Made by a program: the position numbers and the translations under genes
Shown here: positions 19,434 through 23,490 of the stretch, in pieces
Layout of the letters: each line of letters opens with the position of its first letter
Numbering within the stretch: position 1 is the stretch's first letter
The notes under the pieces: model-generated
Told to the model about the DNA's origin: nothing
The model's database searches: none
What the model saw: only the letters and a program-made list of their open reading frames with translations
From: Phaeoceros laevis
Lineage: Eukaryota; Anthocerotophyta; Anthocerotopsida; Notothyladales
Direction of reading: 5' to 3'
Assembly (NCBI GenBank): GCA_049999765.1
Contig: JBNGIQ010009512.1
Coordinates: forward strand, 1-23,490
Length of the DNA stretch: 23,490 nucleotides

Positions 19434-20089
19434 GTGTTGACCAGTGGATACTGAATTTGGTGCACTTGTTGACATTTGCAGAGCTTAAGTTATGTACATG
19501 TTGTGCATCAGCTGTATGTTCGCTAGTATTTGGCATTCCGGAAATTTGTTTCTCGGTGCTATCCAGCATCATATGCTACTCGAGAGCTGCAGTTATATAG
19601 TATGCTATGCTGGGCATGCACTACAAACGGGGGTGCTACTTAGCATCATGTGCCGCTTGGTCTGTATGGTACTGTGCAGCACCTCGTGCTAGTGGAGCAC
19701 TTCGGACAATTGAGTACTTTTTAGCTTGTGCTGTATAGATGTGTCGACCAGTGGATACTGAATTTGGTGCACTTGTTGACATTTGCAGAGCTTAAGTTAT
19801 GTACATGTTGTGCATCAGCTGTACGTTCGCTAGTATTTGGCATTCCGGAAATTTGTTTCTCGGTGCTATCCAGCATCATATGCTACTCGAGAGCTGCAGT
19901 TATGTAGCATGCTATGCTGGCCAAAAAAGGGTACTTTGGATAGTAAAGTGAAAGGACCCCCATGTATGGGCAAGCACTACAAACGGGGGTGCTACTTAGC
20001 ATCATGTGCTGCTTGGTCTGTATGGTACTGTGCAGCACCTCGTGCTGGTGGAGCACTTCGGACGATTGAGTACTTTTCAGCTTGTGCTG
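19434..20089. repeat. Tandem duplication of about 300 bp between RPA and helicase genes
   Basis: Unit 1 (19434-19733) and unit 2 (19741-20089) are near identical with scattered single-base differences. Unit 2 carries 54 bases (19921-19974) where unit 1 has only gcatg, a net difference of 49. The unit begins near gaccagtggatactgaattt and ends cttgtgctg. It lies between the convergent RPA and helicase-endonuclease stops, so it is non-coding. It may contain shared 3' UTR or the element's internal terminus. Confidence 0.88.
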
Positions 20090-20159
20090 GAATACAACAG
20101 TGCACAACGACGGTGAGAAGAAGAGTTTGGCTTTAAATTATGGGACCACATGACAAGAA

Positions 20160-22694
20160 TCAGATTTGCTGACCTGTTGAAGTGTGCGTTGCAGGAAGCT
20201 TGTACGCCAGGTGGACAGGGTTGTGATCTGTCCAGTACACTGCAGTAACTCCAGATTCATATTCGTTTGCTTGAATGTTTGTCCATACATGATCAAGCTG
20301 GGAACCATATTTTGTTGTTGGTTTGTAGAAAGTGGCTCTCAGCTCGATAGACGACATGAACGCAAGAAGATTTTTGGTATGTGGGTGCTCAATGTCTAGT
20401 AGATCGATGTTGAAATCACCGAGCACAATAGTTGGAGATGTGGGTGGCAAGGCTTGGAAAGTTGAGCGCAGGTGGTGGAAGAAGGTGGGTATATTCGATT
20501 TTGGTGGTCGATAAAGTGCTATCGTGTTGATGGGAATGCTCGAATGTAGGGAAAAGGTGAAAGCCATGACTTCAATGTCTTTTGTTACTAATGTAGAGAT
20601 GTGTGTAACGTGTGCCGTGCTTTCGTAGAACATCAATAAACCGTGACCTTGTTCAGTATGTAAGTGTTTGTATCGTGAACAAAGATTTAAGAGGGTGGTG
20701 ACTTCGTTAGAGAGCTTTCCACATTTTTGTATGCATAGAATATGTGAGGCTTGCAAGTTCAGGTCTTCGAATACATTTGCGCAATGAGCTGATAATGTTC
20801 TTGTGTTCAGAGACTGAACGAGTATATGGGTTCGACTAACAAGTGTGAGATCTGCTATCTGGAGTGTCCACTTGGCTGTAGTTCGTAAGCGATCCATTTC
20901 CTCAGCGACTTTTGCAGCGACTGTGAAATTGTGAGCGGAGAGCGGTGCTTCCAAGTACAAGTCTTCTATCTTCCGTGTTCTCGACATTGCTGTGTATGCA
21001 AGGCCATGAGCTTTGATATGACGGGGGTCGAAGCACAATTTCTCCAATGTTAGCCCAATAGCTCGATGCACTGTGCGACCAGCTGCAGGCTGGACAGGGA
21101 ATTGTGTTCGAGTGGTTTTTTGTTGCTTGGCTTTTTCTCCACGGTGACACTTTTCTCTTGCAATTCGCTCTATGGGTGTAACTGTACTGTCATGATCAAG
21201 AGCATATGTATTGTGTAGTTGTGTTCTCGTGGCTGCCCCGATTTTCTTATCGAAAAATTGCACCAAAATGCACTGTTGGTCGGTGCGTGCTGATTGTAAT
21301 GCTCCTTTGAACAAGCCATCTGCACCGTGCACGAGGCCATCCTGCTGTAAACAATTTGTGGTGAGTTCGATGGGCATTTGAATTTTCAGTTGCAAGTGTT
21401 TTCTTAAGCCTTGCACAATATCATTTGTCTTGTTCATAGCCTCTGCGGTGTGTACTGTACGAGTTGATCGTTTTAGTCCTTTTGTGTCAATTGCCCAGAA
21501 ATCATATGCGTGGCCCGAGAGCGCTGCAAATACTTTGTCATTGTAAGCATCCACGTCCACATTTCTGAAGTAGAGATGGGGGATTGTTATGTCAGTAGGG
21601 CATTGCCTATAGCATGTGTTGTTGATGTATTGGATGTCTTGCTGAGTTTGTTTGGCGGTGCGCATTCTATTCAGAATTGCCACGAAGTTTGGATCAGATT
21701 GACGCACTACTTGAGTTAATTCATAGCACAACACACGTGTCTGCCAAAACATGACAGCATTGTTAAGTAACACTGTATTATTGCTATCAAAGATCCAGGT
21801 ATCTAGCACTGGAGATGGTTGATAAAGGTCACCAATCATAATAATATCGAGACCTGCAAAAAACTCAGTATATTCTGATTTCAAGCTTCTGACACGCATA
21901 TCTACATAAGTCATCAAGCGGCGGCCGATCAAAGATACTTCATCAAACAGTAGTAGCTTGACATCGCTGTAAGCTTCACGCAGGGTGTCTAACTTGTCGG
22001 CACTGATGCATGTTAGTGCTTGTTCGCTGTAAATGCCAGTTGGTGTGCAGAAAGCTGAGTGTATAGTGCAGCCTTTTATATTATAAGATGCCTTCCCCGT
22101 GAATGCAAGTTTCAAGGCTTTTGTTTTTAACAAGTCCAATTTTTCGTCTTGCATATATATACGTAGTAATGCTTGCAAAATAAGAAGCCCCACAAATGTT
22201 TTGCCAGTTCCAGCACCACCTGTAAGGAAAAGGTGTAGAGGTCTTTCAGGATTGTGAGTTTTCCTGTATACGCAATCATCTAAAACCAAGCGCTGCTGTC
22301 TATTTAACATTTTTAATTTTGTATGGTACTCATCATCTGGCATGACATCTGGTAGTGGGATCATATCGAGGTGCTTACATTGATGATATGTTTTTTGACA
22401 ATGTTTGTCGTGTGCTTCCAAAAATGCAAAGTCGGGAGAAATGTCATATATCTCAAATTGCTGTGTGAAATCTGCTATTTCTTCTTTGTCCATAAAACTT
22501 ATAGCTTGCGTGTTTGGAAAAACTTCATCCCAAATTTCCATATTGTTTTCAGTTGCTAGATCATCTGCCATCATTTCAAATCGAATCCAAGCTTCATGGT
22601 CGTGGCTGCCAGCCTCTTTAGTTTGAATCTTATCCATGAATGTAAACTGAGATCGAATTTTCTTGATATTATGAGCTTCTTCTTTGTATATACA
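20160..22694 (-). CDS. Helentron PIF1-like helicase with C-terminal endonuclease domain
   Basis: From the first ATG (22635-22637) the frame gives 825 residues. The same frame extends upstream to a TAA at 22695-22697, so it is the rear part of a longer Rep-helicase polyprotein. Numbering from that ATG, the superfamily 1 helicase motifs are TGGAGTGKT (139-147, Walker A), FDEVS (231-235, Walker B), MIGDLYQ (267-273), RTVHRAIGLTL (521-531) and GLAYTAMSRTRKIEDL (545-560). The endonuclease/exonuclease/phosphatase domain follows at about 605-812: SLNTR, CIQKC where the family has a catalytic Glu (Lys638 here), ALYRPP, LGDFNID (739-745), QLDHVW and TDHNPVHL. Such an EN domain marks Helentrons. The stop TGA is at 20160-20162. 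The gene is convergent with the RPA gene. The frame is otherwise open over 2.5 kb, suggesting fairly recent inactivation. Confidence 0.92.
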   Translation of the reverse strand, partial: CIYKEEAHNIKKIRSQFTFMDKIQTKEAGSHDHEAWIRFEMMADDLATENNMEIWDEVFPNTQAISFMDKEEIADFTQQFEIYDISPDFAFLEAHDKHCQKTYHQCKHLDMIPLPDVMPDDEYHTKLKMLNRQQRLVLDDCVYRKTHNPERPLHLFLTGGAGTGKTFVGLLILQALLRIYMQDEKLDLLKTKALKLAFTGKASYNIKGCTIHSAFCTPTGIYSEQALTCISADKLDTLREAYSDVKLLLFDEVSLIGRRLMTYVDMRVRSLKSEYTEFFAGLDIIMIGDLYQPSPVLDTWIFDSNNTVLLNNAVMFWQTRVLCYELTQVVRQSDPNFVAILNRMRTAKQTQQDIQYINNTCYRQCPTDITIPHLYFRNVDVDAYNDKVFAALSGHAYDFWAIDTKGLKRSTRTVHTAEAMNKTNDIVQGLRKHLQLKIQMPIELTTNCLQQDGLVHGADGLFKGALQSARTDQQCILVQFFDKKIGAATRTQLHNTYALDHDSTVTPIERIAREKCHRGEKAKQQKTTRTQFPVQPAAGRTVHRAIGLTLEKLCFDPRHIKAHGLAYTAMSRTRKIEDLYLEAPLSAHNFTVAAKVAEEMDRLRTTAKWTLQIADLTLVSRTHILVQSLNTRTLSAHCANVFEDLNLQASHILCIQKCGKLSNEVTTLLNLCSRYKHLHTEQGHGLLMFYESTAHVTHISTLVTKDIEVMAFTFSLHSSIPINTIALYRPPKSNIPTFFHHLRSTFQALPPTSPTIVLGDFNIDLLDIEHPHTKNLLAFMSSIELRATFYKPTTKYGSQLDHVWTNIQANEYESGVTAVYWTDHNPVHLAYKLPATHTSTGQQI

Positions 22695-23440
22695 TTACCA
22701 TGACGTTGACGTTCTAAGTAGACATTCTTCTATACTACGGAATGGTTGAAATAAAAGTGTTTGTTCACGATAATAATTTTCTCGATCGTTATGCTTATTG
22801 TAGTGTATGAAGCGGATGATCTGTGCCTTTTCTCTTTTCAGAAAGCTATTGTCCTCGTACCGGTAATTTGCCACAATTTCTGCCAACGATAGATCTGCTA
22901 ACTCACGTGGCCTTCGGCGATATTTATCTATCACAGACTCTTGCTGGATGTTTATGGATCTTGCTGGATGTTTATGGAGTCGGGATCAAGCCGCTGTAAT
23001 TCAGATGCTGGCTTCAGTACAAAAGTTCTTTCCTCTGGCGGCGATGTATCAATGAATTTGAAGGAGCGAGAGGCGTGGTGCAGAGGTAACGAAAGAGCTA
23101 AAAAGGCGGCTTGTTGCGCAGACATCTGTTGTGCATTTGGAAATGCGTTGCCCATTTGCTTTATACGATCTGACGATGTACATTTATAGAACTCTGCTTT
23201 TCGAACTATCTCATTTAAAGTTCGACTCACATTGTTATCGACTTTAGTCAAATATGAGGTGCAATAATTTGCAGTGGCATACGGATCAAGTATAAATTGC
23301 ACATCTGTATTTGCATTCCACAATGTAGCAATATTTCTGGCGAATGGGTTTGTCCTTATATTACGAGGTGTTCTTTGCAAGAAAAGAGTGGGCTTCTTCA
23401 GCTTGAAACACAACACTTTCATATACATATCGAAATCTAT
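22695..23440 (-). pseudogene. Helentron Rep-to-helicase linker region, frameshifted and truncated
   Basis: In two frames the sequence encodes the conserved region between Rep nuclease and helicase. Bases 22979-23440 encode LKKPTLFLQRTPRNIRTNPF, DVQFILDPYATANYCTSYLT, MSAQQAAFLALSLPLHHASR and FIDTSPPEERTFVLKP. Bases 22698-22958 encode DKYRRRPRELADLSLAEIV, KAQIIRFIHYN and ENYYREQTLLFQPFR. The change of frame coincides with a 20-bp tandem duplication (22939-22958 and 22959-22978). A TAA at 22695-22697 separates this part from the helicase in the same frame. Upstream, the frame meets TAG at 23441-23443, where homology to Rep ends and an RPA-derived sequence begins. The HUH motifs and tyrosines of the nuclease are not in the window. 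Confidence 0.88.
22939..22978. repeat. 20-bp tandem duplication within the Rep/helicase frame
   Basis: The unit tcttgctggatgtttatgga occurs twice with no spacer. Twenty is not a multiple of three, so the duplication alone explains the loss of frame between the two parts of the polyprotein. Confidence 0.93.
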
Positions 23441-23443
23441 CTA

Positions 23444-23490
23444 CATGATCTTTGGAGGATTTAGTTGTAAACGTTGTGGACATCACGGTG
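23444..23490 (+). repeat. Exact 47-bp copy of the RPA zinc-ribbon coding sequence
   Basis: Identical to 19011-19057, which encodes RPA residues from about M326 to G340 including the second zinc-ligand pair. It is in the same + orientation and continues to the window edge, so its true length is unknown. It abuts the point where the Rep frame is cut. It could be the start of another RPA copy in an array, a rearrangement, or an assembly join. Confidence 0.93.

Larger units (their letters stand above)
17943..23440. mobile_element. Degraded Helitron of Helentron type (RPA, helicase, endonuclease)
   Basis: The segment combines an RPA-like ssDNA-binding gene (+), a non-coding tandem repeat, and a convergent minus-strand polyprotein with Rep-to-helicase linker, PIF1-like helicase and C-terminal endonuclease/exonuclease/phosphatase domain. 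An endonuclease fused after the helicase is the hallmark of Helentrons, as against canonical Helitrons. RPA genes accompany many plant Helitrons. The HUH nuclease part is missing because the reading frame is truncated at 23440. No TC or CTRR termini were found, so the outer limits given are those of the coding parts. Rolling-circle transposition by this copy is not expected. Confidence 0.82.

Overview
The window is eukaryotic nuclear DNA. Genes are split by short GT-AG introns and separated by degraded transposable elements. The profilin (N-terminus [11 protein letters not shown], three exons) is of the land-plant/streptophyte type. A Ty3/gypsy element carrying its own cytosine methyltransferase has, to my knowledge, been reported from the charophyte Klebsormidium and from dinoflagellates. 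I therefore infer a streptophyte, most likely a charophyte alga, though a bryophyte is not excluded.

Layout. (1) 1-6465: a 5'-truncated Ty3/gypsy retrotransposon on +. Its order is Gag part, aspartic protease, C5 cytosine methyltransferase, reverse transcriptase, RNase H, integrase, PHD finger, polypurine tract and a short probable 3' LTR. It is broken by four internal stops, two or three frame changes and a lost catalytic residue. A second copy of the 132-bp probable LTR lies at 7018-7149, followed by an unidentified coding remnant. (2) 7348-9204: AT-rich spacer with small palindromes and a tandem repeat. (3) 9205-10214: intact profilin gene (+). (4) 10791-11655 and 12305-13071: two intact tandem genes for ribosomal protein eL37 (-), each with a first exon whose only coding content is the ATG. 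(5) 13248-16053: a seven-exon gene (+) for a Vms1/ANKZF1-type peptidyl-tRNA hydrolase of ribosome quality control, head-to-head with the upstream eL37 copy. (6) 16054-17942: spacer with an unidentified minus-strand ORF and tandem repeats. (7) 17943-23440: a degraded Helitron of the Helentron type. It has an RPA-like ssDNA-binding protein gene (+), a 0.3-kb tandem repeat, and a convergent Rep/PIF1-like helicase/endonuclease polyprotein (-). The polyprotein is interrupted by a stop, a 20-bp tandem duplication and a truncation. (8) 23444-23490: an exact 47-bp copy of the RPA zinc-ribbon coding sequence, abutting the truncated Rep end.

Functionally the window mixes ordinary housekeeping genes (actin dynamics, 60S ribosome, ribosome-associated quality control) with two complex mobile elements. 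The most unusual system is the retrotransposon with a DNA methyltransferase inserted between protease and reverse transcriptase and a PHD reader after the integrase, that is, a potential writer and reader of chromatin marks. Next is the Helentron that combines helicase, endonuclease and RPA. Both copies here are decayed. Intron borders were read by eye from GT-AG signals and protein continuity, not from transcripts.
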